The notes under the pieces: model-generated
Databases searched by the model: none
What the model saw: the letters and a program-made list of their open reading frames with translations, nothing else
What the model was told of the DNA's origin: nothing
From: Bacillota bacterium
GTDB taxonomy: Bacteria; Bacillota; Bacilli; Bacillales_B; DSM-18226
Assembly: GCA_030705665.1 (NCBI GenBank)
Contig: JAUZQA010000172.1
Coordinates: forward strand, 1 to 8,031
Reading direction: 5' to 3'
DNA: 8,031 nt
Made by a program: the position numbers and the translations under genes
Shown: piece after piece, positions 1 through 7,614 of the stretch
Position numbering within the stretch: position 1 is the first letter of the stretch
How the letters are laid out: every line of letters starts with the position of its first letter

Positions 1-1560
1 AGAAGCGTCTATTTTGATTCCATTTTGTTCATAGATGGCATTCGCAAGTATCGCTTTGTTGGCAAGCTTCACCTCATCTAATTTCTGCAAAAAGGAAGCG
101 TCCTGTTTAAATTGTAACAGCTCCTCAAGGCCTTCCGGATCCGCGATCCACCCGGTACCAATCGATTCATTTATTAAACTGGTGAGCTGCGGATTTGCTT
201 TTATCAGCCAGCGTCGGTGGGTAATGCCGTTTGTTTTATTATTAAACCGGTCAGGAAGCTCCTGGTAATATGCGTTCATTTCCCTTTCTTTTAAAATCTC
301 CGTATGTAGCTTGGCAACGCCGTTAATGCTGTGGCTGCCTACGATCGCAAGCGGGGCCATTCTTACTTGTTCATCGGCAATGATCGCCATGCTTCCGATC
401 TTGTCCCACTGGCCGGGATATTTTTCCCATAACTGCTTACAAAAGCGCTCATTAATTTCCTCAATAATCATATAAATTCGCGGCAGAAGCGGCTGGAAAA
501 TCCAGACCGGCCACTTCTCCAGCGCTTCGGACAGCGTCGTATGGTTAGTATAGGAAAGGGTATTGACCGTAATATGCCATGCTTCATCCCAGCCAAACCC
601 CTCTTCATCGATTAAGATCCTCATCAGCTCTGGTACAGCTATCGATGGATGGGTATCGTTAATATGAATACTTACATGCTGATGAAAATCAGCCAGGCTC
701 CGCTGCTGCTGTTTGTAGGAGCGGACAATGGATTTTAGGCTGGCAGCAACAAGAAAATACTGCTGTTTTAGACGAAGAATTTTCCCTTCCACATGCGAAT
801 CGTCAGGATAAAGCAGTTCTGAGATCGCTTCTGCATGCTTTTGATCAGCAGAGAAATGCGGGGTTTCCGCACTCCAAAGCCTTAAGGTGTTCACATTATC
901 GGTTTGATAGCCAATCACCGGCAGATCATAGGGAACAGCCGTGACAACATCGGCATTTAAATGCCTGAATGTAAGCCGTCCATTCTCTTCTAAAGACTCC
1001 ACTTCTCCCCAGAAAGGAACCTCCACTGACTCTTCAGCTTTTCTTACCTCCCAAACATCACCATACTCAAGCCATCGTTCAGGAAGTTCAACCTGATAGC
1101 CATCGACAATTTTTTGTTCAAACAAGCCATGCTTATAACGGATGCCGCAGCCATGTCCCGGTAAATTTAACGATGAAAGTGAATCCAGAAAACAGGCAGC
1201 CAAGCGGCCGAGACCGCCATTTCCCAGTCCGGCATCCTCTTCCATTTCTTCCAGCTCATCAAGGGCAATCCCCAATTCTTTCAGGCCTTGATTGACGGTT
1301 GTCTCAATGCCAAGGTTGATTAAATTGTTACGCAGCAATCGGCCCAATAAAAATTCAATGGATAAATAGTATACCTGTTTTGTTCCTGATTTCCGGTATT
1401 GCCGGCAGGTTTCTTCCCAAGTTGGATGAACATATTCCATCAGCATCTGTGTAAGCGTGTGGAACTGCTCACCCTTCATACTCTGATCTATTGTCTTTTG
1501 ATACGTTTTTTCGAGCGTAGACCGAAAAGCTGTCTTAAACTCCTGAATGCTCGTAAACAT
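1..1560 (-). CDS. glgP: Glycogen phosphorylase, N-terminal 520 residues (partial, runs off the left edge)
   Basis: GlgP releases glucose-1-phosphate from the non-reducing ends of glycogen in the cytoplasm, using pyridoxal phosphate (GT35 family). The reading frame is open from the ATG at 1560 to base 1, giving 520 codons; Bacillus GlgP is about 800 residues, so roughly a third is missing. Visible family motifs are YYLSIEFLLGR (residues 64-74), the glycine-rich EDAGLGNGGLGRLAACF (108-124), NDTHP (301-305), GSHSINGVAKLH (409-420) and NKTNGITHRRWL (441-452). The PLP-binding lysine lies in the C-terminal domain outside the window. The start overlaps the end of glgA by 26 bp. An AAGGAG site at 1572-1577, inside glgA, lies 11 bases before the ATG, a little far but usable. 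It is last of the five glg genes seen here, so synthesis and breakdown are co-transcribed. No frameshift is visible. Identification is very secure; only the length is unknown. Confidence 0.97.
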   Translation of the reverse strand, partial: MFTSIQEFKTAFRSTLEKTYQKTIDQSMKGEQFHTLTQMLMEYVHPTWEETCRQYRKSGTKQVYYLSIEFLLGRLLRNNLINLGIETTVNQGLKELGIALDELEEMEEDAGLGNGGLGRLAACFLDSLSSLNLPGHGCGIRYKHGLFEQKIVDGYQVELPERWLEYGDVWEVRKAEESVEVPFWGEVESLEENGRLTFRHLNADVVTAVPYDLPVIGYQTDNVNTLRLWSAETPHFSADQKHAEAISELLYPDDSHVEGKILRLKQQYFLVAASLKSIVRSYKQQQRSLADFHQHVSIHINDTHPSIAVPELMRILIDEEGFGWDEAWHITVNTLSYTNHTTLSEALEKWPVWIFQPLLPRIYMIIEEINERFCKQLWEKYPGQWDKIGSMAIIADEQVRMAPLAIVGSHSINGVAKLHTEILKEREMNAYYQELPDRFNNKTNGITHRRWLIKANPQLTSLINESIGTGWIADPEGLEELLQFKQDASFLQKLDEVKLANKAILANAIYEQNGIKIDAS

Positions 1561-3004
1561 TGTCTACAACACTCCTTGGCACAAGTCCTTCATAAAGCTG
1601 ATGGTAGGTTTTCGCTGACTGCTCCCAGCTAAAGTCCATTTTCATAATACTCTCCACCAGACGATTCCATTCCTGCTTGTTTTTGTAAAAGCCTATTGCT
1701 CTCTCTATCGTATAAAGCATGTCATGGGCATTGTAATTGGTGAAAGTAAACCCGTTTCCCCCGCCAATCTTGCCATTATAGGAATGGACTGTATCATTTA
1801 AACCGCCAGTCTCACGAACAATCGGCACCGCTCCATAGCGAAGAGCGATTAATTGACTGAGTCCGCAAGGTTCAAACTTCGATGGCATTAAAAATAAATC
1901 GGAACCCGCATAGATTTGGTGGGCCAAATCTTCATTAAAGCCAATGAACACACGACACTGATCATAGTATTTTGCCGCCATATCGGTGAAGAAATATTCA
2001 AATTCCCGGTCACCTGTCCCCAGCACAATCAGCTGAACGCCGGTTGCCATGATCCCGTCAAACACTCCCCTGACCAGCTCAATTCCTTTTTGCTTTGTGA
2101 GTCTTCCCACCATCCCAATAAGCGGAATATTTTCATCCTGGTTAAGACCAAACTGTTTTTGGACGGACAATTTATTACGCAGGCGGGCATTATGATTCTT
2201 AGGACCAAACTTGGCAGCCAGAGCCTCATCCTTTTCCGGATTATATAACGTATCATCAATCCCGTTCAAAATCCCTGTGAGATCAGCACGGCGGCTCCGC
2301 AATACACCATCAAGATTTTCACCGAAATAGGCTGTCTGAATTTCTTCCATATAGGTCGGACTTACGGTTGTGATCTTGTCGGCGGAAATTAAGGCTGCTT
2401 TCATAAAAGAAACATTGCCGTTAAACTCCAGTTGATCCGTATTAAAGTAATGGTCATCTAACCCGAGTAGGTCTCCAAGGATTGCTTTTGGAAAAATACC
2501 TTGAAATTGCAGGTTATGAATGGTAAAGACTGTACGGATGTTTTCATAGCCCTGCTTATCTCGATATTTTTCTTTTAATAAAAATGGGACCATGCCTGTG
2601 TGCCAGTCATGACAATGAATAATGTCGGGATAAAAACCAATTTCTGCAATACTGTCAAGGACAGCTCGGTTAAAGTAAGAGAATTTTTCACCTTCATCAA
2701 AATCCCCGTACATTTGGCTGCGTTTGAAATAGTATTCATTGTCGACAAAATAGTAAGTCACTCCATCAAGTTCGAGCTGTTCAATGCCGCAGTACTGCTG
2801 TCTCCAGCCGACAGGTACAATAAAATCAGTCAGTTTGGTCATCTGTTTTTTATATTCATCAGGTATTAATTGATATTTGGGAAGGATCACCCTAACATCA
2901 AGCCCCTGCTTTTTTAGCGCTTTTGGAAGTGCCCCGGCGACATCGGCAAGTCCACCTGATTTGATAAATGGGACACATTCCGATACTGCAAATAATATTT
3001 TCAT
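1535..3004 (-). CDS. glgA: Glycogen synthase (ADP-glucose: alpha-1,4-glucan glucosyltransferase)
   Basis: GlgA transfers glucose from ADP-glucose to the growing alpha-1,4-glucan chain (GT5 family, GT-B fold). The product has 489 residues, close to the family norm of about 480. The N-terminal ADP-glucose site K-S-G-G-L is at residues 15-19, followed by ADVAGALPKAL. HCHDWHT and TIHNLQFQGIF mark the N-terminal catalytic domain, SADKITTVSPTYMEEI and LNGID the linker region, and GRLTKQKG, GTGD and SKFEPCGLSQL the C-terminal Rossmann domain. Glu378 in FEPCG and Glu398 in RETGG match the conserved acidic residues of the family. The ATG shares an ATGA overlap with the glgD stop (4 bp), a classic coupling arrangement. 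A GGGAG site at 3012-3016 lies 7 bases upstream. The 3' end overlaps the glgP start by 26 bp. All key residues are present, so the enzyme should be active. Confidence 0.97.
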   Translation of the reverse strand: MKILFAVSECVPFIKSGGLADVAGALPKALKKQGLDVRVILPKYQLIPDEYKKQMTKLTDFIVPVGWRQQYCGIEQLELDGVTYYFVDNEYYFKRSQMYGDFDEGEKFSYFNRAVLDSIAEIGFYPDIIHCHDWHTGMVPFLLKEKYRDKQGYENIRTVFTIHNLQFQGIFPKAILGDLLGLDDHYFNTDQLEFNGNVSFMKAALISADKITTVSPTYMEEIQTAYFGENLDGVLRSRRADLTGILNGIDDTLYNPEKDEALAAKFGPKNHNARLRNKLSVQKQFGLNQDENIPLIGMVGRLTKQKGIELVRGVFDGIMATGVQLIVLGTGDREFEYFFTDMAAKYYDQCRVFIGFNEDLAHQIYAGSDLFLMPSKFEPCGLSQLIALRYGAVPIVRETGGLNDTVHSYNGKIGGGNGFTFTNYNAHDMLYTIERAIGFYKNKQEWNRLVESIMKMDFSWEQSAKTYHQLYEGLVPRSVVDNVYEHSGV

Positions 3005-4029
3005 GAGTACACTCCCACTCCCTTAACGAGCCCTTTTCTCAAAATATACGGAGCTTCTTCTGTTCCGGTAATGGCGACATCGGATTCAACCCGTGTATTC
3101 TTATCAAGAATCGCATGATCGATCACACAGTTTTCTCCGACCTGTGTTCTTTGCATAAGGATACTGTTTTTTACAACCGCCCCTTCTGCAATTTTAACTC
3201 CCCGGGCAATAATACAATTCTCAACGGTTCCTTTTATATTGGCACCATTTGCAACAAATGAATTGTAAGCTTCAGCGTTTTTCCCATAATAGGTTGGCGG
3301 TTCATCCTTAACCTTCGTCAAAATCGGCCGGTCTTTCACAAACAGCTTTTCCCAAATTTTAGGATTTAACAGATCCATGCTTGCTGAAAAGTAGCTTCTC
3401 ACGGAATCGACAGTAATGGCGTATTCATCGTATTGATAGTGACAAACCCTGTATGGACTGTTGCTATCGCGCACAATATCAATCAATCCTAAATAGCCGG
3501 TTTTATACCGTGATTCAATCAAGTCAATTAATAGCTTGGTTTTTACGATAAATATTTCCAGCGAATGGCCGTTTTTTGTCACTTCCGTAATTTCACAGCC
3601 ATTATCGGTATGCCATTTAATCAGCTTTTCAAAATCCATATTAACAATCAAATTACCCTTCGAAATGATCGCATATTCCTGTGTGCTTCTTTTCAAAAAA
3701 TCAATATTGGGCCCATAATTATCAAAGGAACCAATGACTTTGCTTGGTTTATCAACCAACGGTGATGGAAAGAAAAATAATCCGTCACGCTTTCTGTTTA
3801 AGTCCCAATTTTTTCCAGAACCAAGATGATCCTCTAATGATCTGTTTTCATATTTAGAAAATATTGCTACACTCCGGATCCCAGAATTCACCATGCTCGA
3901 CAGCACAAAGTCGATAATGCGGTATCTCCCGCCAAATGGAATGGATGCAGCTGAACGATTGCGTGTCAACTCGACAAGGTCTTCAAAAAAGGTTGTTGCA
4001 TCGATAATACCCAGTAACCGTTTATTCAA
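3001..4029 (-). CDS. glgD: GlgD subunit of glucose-1-phosphate adenylyltransferase (non-catalytic/regulatory paralogue)
   Basis: GlgD is the partner of GlgC in Firmicutes ADP-glucose pyrophosphorylase and is thought to modulate activity rather than catalyse. The sequence supports this. It keeps the fold signature PFGGRYRIIDF and a C-terminal left-handed beta-helix (NCIIARGVKIAEGAVVKNS), but the nucleotide loop AGGxGxRL of GlgC is replaced by GIIDATTFFEDL. The GlgC motif [10 protein letters not shown] is SKGNLIVNMDF here, with Asn at the catalytic Asp position. I place the start at TTG 4029 (342 residues) rather than the ATG at 4035 (344 residues). The GGGGAGG site at 4038-4044 is only 2 bases from the ATG but 8 from the TTG, and the resulting N-terminus NKRLLGIIDATT is a natural start for the fold. 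The gene follows glgC after about 20 bp and overlaps glgA by 4 bp. Identity is secure; the start is inferred. Confidence 0.94.
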   Translation of the reverse strand: MNKRLLGIIDATTFFEDLVELTRNRSAASIPFGGRYRIIDFVLSSMVNSGIRSVAIFSKYENRSLEDHLGSGKNWDLNRKRDGLFFFPSPLVDKPSKVIGSFDNYGPNIDFLKRSTQEYAIISKGNLIVNMDFEKLIKWHTDNGCEITEVTKNGHSLEIFIVKTKLLIDLIESRYKTGYLGLIDIVRDSNSPYRVCHYQYDEYAITVDSVRSYFSASMDLLNPKIWEKLFVKDRPILTKVKDEPPTYYGKNAEAYNSFVANGANIKGTVENCIIARGVKIAEGAVVKNSILMQRTQVGENCVIDHAILDKNTRVESDVAITGTEEAPYILRKGLVKGVGVYS

Positions 4030-4037
4030 TACCATAA

Positions 4038-4044
4038 CCTCCCC
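4038..4044 (-). promoter_or_regulatory. glgD: Ribosome binding site that decides the glgD start
   Basis: GGGGAGG on the minus strand is a near-perfect Shine-Dalgarno sequence. It is 2 bases from the ATG at 4033-4035, too close for normal initiation, and 8 bases from the in-frame TTG at 4027-4029, which is the usual distance in Bacillaceae. The site therefore favours a TTG start. Confidence 0.75.
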
Positions 4045-4049
4045 AGCGT

Positions 4050-5195
4050 TTAAATAGATACCTTTTCATTTATTGTTTCTTTAGACACCAGCACGATGTT
4101 ACCATCTTCTCCCGGACAGATGATTATCCCGTCAGGTATGATCACTTCTGCGGAAATAATGGCTTTTTCAATGAAACAATTCTTCCCGATGACTGCATCA
4201 GGCATAATGAAGGTTTCGTTTACAATTGTTCCTTTTCCTACTGTTACACCTTGAGAAACCACTGATCTGGTAATCTTTCCTTCGATAATGCATCCCTCGG
4301 TAACAAGTGAATCTGTCAAACTGGCATCATGACTGAGAAACTGTGGCGGCCGATTGGCGTTAACAGAGTATATTCTCCAGCTCTGATCAAGCAAATTCAG
4401 CTCAGAATTTTCGTCTAGCAAATCCATATTGGCTTCCCAAAGGCTTTGAACCGTTCCAACATCCTTCCAATAGCCTTTAAACGGGTAAGCAACTAACTTT
4501 TTCCCGTCATTTAGCATGAGGGGAAGAATATTTTTCCCAAAATCATGGGATGACTGTGAATTTCCATTATCCAACAGAAGATATCTTTCAAGTTCCTTCC
4601 AGTTGAAAATGTAAATTCCCATCGATGCAAGATTGCTTTTTGGCACTTTCGGCTTTTCATCAAATTCGACAACCTTCAAATCTTCATCTGTGTTTAAGAT
4701 GCCAAACCGGCTTGCCTCATTCCAAGGAACTTCAATGACAGAAATAGTTAGATCTGCACCTTTTTCGATATGATGTTCAAGCATCAATTCGTAGTCCATT
4801 TTATAGATATGATCGCCTGATAAGATCAGTACGTATTCCGGGCTGTATTGATGTAGATAGTTCAGGTTTTGAAAGATTGCACTCGCGGTTCCTGTATACC
4901 ATTTCATTTCCTCAGATGCTGCATAGGGAGGAAGCACGGTTACGCCGCCATCCTTTCTGTCAAGATCCCAGGCACTTCCTATGCCAATATAGGAATTAAG
5001 GACAAGGGGCTGATATTGGGTTAAGACACCTACAGTATCTATTCCCGAGTTTGTACAATTGCTCAATGGAAAATCGATGATCCGATATTTGCCGCCAAAC
5101 GGAACAGCCGGTTTAGCGAGATTTTTTGTCAGGGTGTTTAATCTGCTTCCTTGTCCCCCGGCGAGCAGCATGGCTACCACTTTCTTCTTTTTCAT
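4050..5195 (-). CDS. glgC: Glucose-1-phosphate adenylyltransferase, catalytic subunit
   Basis: GlgC makes ADP-glucose and pyrophosphate from ATP and glucose-1-phosphate, the committed step of bacterial glycogen synthesis. The 381-residue product matches the Bacillus GlgC length of about 380. The N-terminal nucleotidyltransferase domain has AGGQGSRL (residues 12-19), [19 protein letters not shown] (from 28), [10 protein letters not shown] with catalytic Asp128, EFDEKP with Lys181 at the glucose-1-phosphate site, and GYWKDVGT (241-248). The C-terminal part is a hexapeptide left-handed beta-helix ending at [14 protein letters not shown]. The ATG at 5195 is preceded by GGGGAAGG at 5202-5209, 6 bases away, inside the glgB reading frame. 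The gene starts 83 bp before the glgB stop, so its first 27 codons are read in two frames. It is paired with glgD immediately downstream, as expected for a heteromeric Firmicutes enzyme. Confidence 0.97.
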   Translation of the reverse strand: MKKKKVVAMLLAGGQGSRLNTLTKNLAKPAVPFGGKYRIIDFPLSNCTNSGIDTVGVLTQYQPLVLNSYIGIGSAWDLDRKDGGVTVLPPYAASEEMKWYTGTASAIFQNLNYLHQYSPEYVLILSGDHIYKMDYELMLEHHIEKGADLTISVIEVPWNEASRFGILNTDEDLKVVEFDEKPKVPKSNLASMGIYIFNWKELERYLLLDNGNSQSSHDFGKNILPLMLNDGKKLVAYPFKGYWKDVGTVQSLWEANMDLLDENSELNLLDQSWRIYSVNANRPPQFLSHDASLTDSLVTEGCIIEGKITRSVVSQGVTVGKGTIVNETFIMPDAVIGKNCFIEKAIISAEVIIPDGIIICPGEDGNIVLVSKETINEKVSI

Positions 5196-7071
5196 CCGTT
5201 ACCTTCCCCTTTCTTTTGTGAACTGGTCGTAAAATGGATATTCCAAACGGAGAAATATTCATCTCAATTGAATGAGGTCTTCCGTGAAATTCAATTTCTT
5301 CTGTTTTGATTGGCTTTTTATTGATAATTCCTGATCCGCCAAACTCTTCTGCATCGCTGTTTAAAATTTCGCGAAAAGTTGCCGGCCCTGTTACACCAAT
5401 TCGATAGCCTGAGTAGGTTTCCGGTGTAAAATTGCAGACAATGACTAAATAATCTTCCGCTTGTTTGCCCTTGCGGATAAATGAAAACATTGATTGTTGA
5501 GCATTGTCAGCATCAATCCACTCAAATCCATCGTAGACATGGTCCAGCTCATAGAGGGGCTTTGAACGTTTATAAATTTTTATCAGTTCTTTGACAAACA
5601 GATTCAGCTTCTCGTGCATCTCATAATCAAGCAAATGCCAATCCAGTTGTTCTTTATCCTTCCACTCGGCAAACTGGCCAAGTTCTGTCCCCATAAAGGT
5701 CATTTTCTTGCCGGGGTGGGAAGTCATATAGCCTAACAGCAGTCTTAACTGGGCAAACTGTTGCCAATAGTCCCCAGGCATTTTATCAAGAAGTGATTTT
5801 TTACCATGACAAACCTCGTCGTGGGAAAAAGGCAGGATAAACTTCTCAGAAAAGGCATACAAAAAAGAAAAGGTGACTAGATTATGATGATATTTTCGAT
5901 CATACGGACTGGTTTCCATGTATTTTAACATGTCATTCATCCAGCCCATATTCCATTTATACGTAAATCCTAAACCGCCGTCCTTGGCCGGTTCAGTTAC
6001 CTTCGGCCATGCGGTAGAATCCTCGGCAATCATGATAACGCCCGGGAAATTGTCCGTTACAGCAGTATTTACTTTCTGCAAAAACTCAATTCCATAAGGA
6101 TTTGCATCAAGACTTGAGTTTGGCCAATAAATGATATTTGCAACTGCATCAACTCTGAATCCGTCAATATGGAACTGATCAATCCAAAACAGCGCATTTG
6201 AAATCAGAAAGCTGCGCACTTCTGTTTTTCCAAGGTCAAAATTTGCAGTTCCCCAGACATCGTTTTCCCTGTCCTTTGGATTAGGGTATTCAAAGACATT
6301 ACTTCCGTCAAAGCAATACAGGCCATGCGCGTCTTTGCAAAAGTGCCCTGGTACCCAATCAAGGATTACGCCAATCCCATTCTGGTGGCACTGATCTACG
6401 AAATACATGAAGTCATGCGGTGTTCCATAACGGCTGGTTACAGAAAAATACCCTGTTCCCTGGTATCCCCAGGACATGTCAAGCGGGTGCTCTGTTACAG
6501 GTAAAATTTCAATGTGGGTATATCCATGTGACAGGATATAAGGAATTAGCTCATCAGCGAGCTGGCGGTAAGTAAGCAGCTCCCCATCCGTCCCCAGTTT
6601 CCACGAGCCAAAATGGATTTCATAAATGGCAGCCGGCTGTGAGAGAGTTTGATTTTTTTCCCTTTTTCGCAGCCATTGGCGGTCATTCCATTTATAGCCT
6701 TCAAGCGGATAAACAATGGAAGCAGTATTCGGCCGTATTTCGGAATAAAACGCAAACGGATCAGACTTTAAAATCTTTTTCCCGTCGCGGGCAGTAATTT
6801 CATACTTGTATAAAGCGTCCGTTAAATCTTCTTCAACCGTTAATGTCCAGACGCCTTCTTTATTGATCTTAACAAGATCATACCCGTCTCCATTCCAGTT
6901 GTTAAAATCGCCTGCCAATTTCACATTCTTTGCTGCAGGGGCCCACACAGCAAAGCAGGTATTTGTTCCTAAATCGTTTTTAATGACATGGGCTCCAAAT
7001 AATTCATGGCACTTGTAGTATGAACCTTCGTGAAATAGATGCAGCTGAAAATCTGTAGGATTGGATACCAT
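5113..7071 (-). CDS. glgB: 1,4-alpha-glucan (glycogen) branching enzyme
   Basis: GlgB cuts alpha-1,4 chains and reattaches them in alpha-1,6 linkage (GH13). The N-terminal CBM48-like module ([20 protein letters not shown], residues 40-59) precedes the catalytic barrel. Conserved GH13 regions are present: DWVPGH (238-243), GFRVDAVAN with nucleophile Asp308, MIAEDS with acid/base Glu350, and FSHDE with His417-Asp418. A C-terminal beta domain follows. I choose the ATG at 7071 (652 residues) because GAGGTGA at 7077-7083 sits just before it; the frame is open to an ATG at 7110, but that codon has no ribosome binding site. Bacillus GlgB is usually about 630 residues. The excess is a basic, low-complexity tail after [11 protein letters not shown] that overlaps glgC by 83 bp, suggesting the original stop was lost or the frame shifted near the end. 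It is first in the operon. All catalytic residues are intact. Confidence 0.96.
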   Translation of the reverse strand: MVSNPTDFQLHLFHEGSYYKCHELFGAHVIKNDLGTNTCFAVWAPAAKNVKLAGDFNNWNGDGYDLVKINKEGVWTLTVEEDLTDALYKYEITARDGKKILKSDPFAFYSEIRPNTASIVYPLEGYKWNDRQWLRKREKNQTLSQPAAIYEIHFGSWKLGTDGELLTYRQLADELIPYILSHGYTHIEILPVTEHPLDMSWGYQGTGYFSVTSRYGTPHDFMYFVDQCHQNGIGVILDWVPGHFCKDAHGLYCFDGSNVFEYPNPKDRENDVWGTANFDLGKTEVRSFLISNALFWIDQFHIDGFRVDAVANIIYWPNSSLDANPYGIEFLQKVNTAVTDNFPGVIMIAEDSTAWPKVTEPAKDGGLGFTYKWNMGWMNDMLKYMETSPYDRKYHHNLVTFSFLYAFSEKFILPFSHDEVCHGKKSLLDKMPGDYWQQFAQLRLLLGYMTSHPGKKMTFMGTELGQFAEWKDKEQLDWHLLDYEMHEKLNLFVKELIKIYKRSKPLYELDHVYDGFEWIDADNAQQSMFSFIRKGKQAEDYLVIVCNFTPETYSGYRIGVTGPATFREILNSDAEEFGGSGIINKKPIKTEEIEFHGRPHSIEMNISPFGISILRPVHKRKGKVTDEKEESGSHAARRGTRKQIKHPDKKSR

Positions 7072-7076
7072 CCTCT

Positions 7077-7083
7077 TCACCTC
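7077..7083 (-). promoter_or_regulatory. glgB: Ribosome binding site that decides the glgB start
   Basis: GAGGTGA on the minus strand is complementary to the 16S rRNA 3' end and lies 5 bases before the ATG at 7069-7071 (8 bases counted from the GAGG core). The two upstream in-frame ATGs (7110 and 7095) have no comparable site; the bases before 7110 are an A/T run. This supports a start giving MVSNPTDF. Confidence 0.8.
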
Positions 7084-7168
7084 TCTTATTTTCATCAGCA
7101 AATGATGCATTTTTTAAGTTAAACTATCTTTTTTATACTACCATCAAAGCTTTACTAGGTATTTTTAA

Positions 7169-7188
7169 TAAAATTCGATAATATTCGA
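7169..7188. repeat. Tandem 10-bp repeat upstream of glgB, with a third copy at 7247-7256
   Basis: TAAAATTCGA (7169-7178) is directly followed by TAATATTCGA (7179-7188), identical in nine of ten bases. A third copy, AAAAATTCGA, lies at 7247-7256. All three are in the same orientation in the glg leader. They could be regulator contacts or chance in AT-rich DNA. Confidence 0.5.
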
Positions 7189-7199
7189 CATATTTATTT

Positions 7200-7221
7200 T
7201 TAAAGCATTTTCATTCCCTCC
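7200..7221 (-). other. Shine-Dalgarno plus minigene (Met-Leu-stop) in the glg leader
   Basis: On the minus strand GGAGGG (7216-7221) is followed after 7 bases by ATG CTT TAA (7208 to 7200). An earlier in-frame ATG at 7214 would give Met-Lys-Met-Leu. The ribosome site is as strong as those of the real glg genes, but the frame is only 2-4 codons long. It may be a leader minigene or the remains of a lost gene start. It lies about 130 bases upstream of glgB. Confidence 0.3.
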
Positions 7222-7318
7222 GTTTCAGACTTTCTAAAATATTGTCAAAAATTCGAAACTTATTGTATATGAGATTCTAAATGATGATTACTCAACTTTC
7301 GCAGAATGAAATAGGCAG

Positions 7319-7543
7319 TTATGCCTTGATATTGTTAGGTAAGTCAGCGATCCATTCTTCCTCTTCCCAATTCGAAACTTCCTCTTTTAATCGGGAATAA
7401 GAGAGTTCATCAGTTAAAAGGGCTCCAGCTCTCTTAATATAATTTAAATCGACACCAACTTCCTTAACAATCCAATGATCACCCTCAAACTGTAAAAACT
7501 CGTCAACTTTTACTTTGCAAAAAAGTGGACCATATCCCCCACT
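7319..7543 (-). pseudogene. C-terminal fragment of an unrecognised protein gene, frameshifted
   Basis: The minus-strand frame is open for 74 codons, from just after a stop at 7544-7546 to a TAA at 7319-7321, with no ATG, GTG or TTG start inside. It encodes an acidic stretch with KVDEFLQFEGDHWIVKEVG, then NYIKRAGALLTDEL and NWEEEEWIADLPNNIKA at the end. Just upstream the adjacent frame reads HYDKDVKVGDMVHFFAK and stops at a TAA (near 7510); adding one base there would join the two smoothly as ..FFAK-VKVDEF.., so a one-base deletion is likely. The gene may then extend to about 7568, where the insertion sequence remnant begins. I do not recognise the family, and no membrane segment or signal peptide is visible. 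Alternatively it is a short intact gene with a sequencing error in the A-run. It points toward glgB, about 250 bp upstream of it. Confidence 0.55.
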
Positions 7544-7565
7544 TTAACATCCTTATCGTAATGAA

Positions 7566-7592
7566 TTGTCAGGCTTACCGGGAAAATACAAT
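7566..7592 (+). promoter_or_regulatory. Possible promoter of the IS4-type transposase
   Basis: TTGTCA (7566-7571) and TACAAT (7587-7592) each match the sigma-A consensus in five of six bases, but the spacer is 15 bases, shorter than ideal. They lie just upstream of a GAGGAG ribosome site (7602-7607) and the ATG at 7615, a sensible order for a transposase gene. Confidence 0.3.
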
Positions 7593-7614
7593 TGGAAAAA
7601 TGAGGAGACGATCT

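Larger units (their letters stand above)
7072..7318 (-). promoter_or_regulatory. glg operon leader and presumed promoter region (no clear promoter)
   Basis: This AT-rich gap between the broken upstream gene and glgB must hold the operon promoter unless transcription enters from further right. In Bacillus subtilis the glg operon is known to be transcribed by the sporulation factor sigma-E. On the minus strand GAATATT (7180-7186) fits the sigma-E -35 pattern, but the best -10 at the right distance, AATACCTA (7156-7163, 16 bases away), is poor. A TACAAT hexamer (7262-7267) fits a sigma-A -10 in five of six bases, with a weak -35. A TTGACA (7243-7248) has no -10 at 16-18 bases. I therefore assign no promoter with confidence. 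No convincing terminator for the upstream fragment is visible. Confidence 0.4.

Noticed and set aside
35..2869. Plus-strand open frames of 60-110 codons opposite glgP and glgA
   Set aside because: They lie antisense inside well-conserved genes, have no recognisable protein motifs and no good ribosome sites, so they are shadows of the real coding frames.
6546..6755. Second minus-strand frame inside glgB
   Set aside because: It is an out-of-frame shadow; the glgB frame through this stretch is continuous and carries conserved GH13 sequence.
7090..7112. CATCA-TTTGC-TGATG hairpin just before the glgB ribosome site
   Set aside because: A stem of five base pairs in AT-rich DNA is too weak to call a regulatory structure, and it has no T-run to make a terminator.
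7243..7248. Perfect TTGACA hexamer upstream of glgB
   Set aside because: No -10-like hexamer lies at 16-18 bases (the sequence there is around AAACGG), so it is not a convincing sigma-A promoter.
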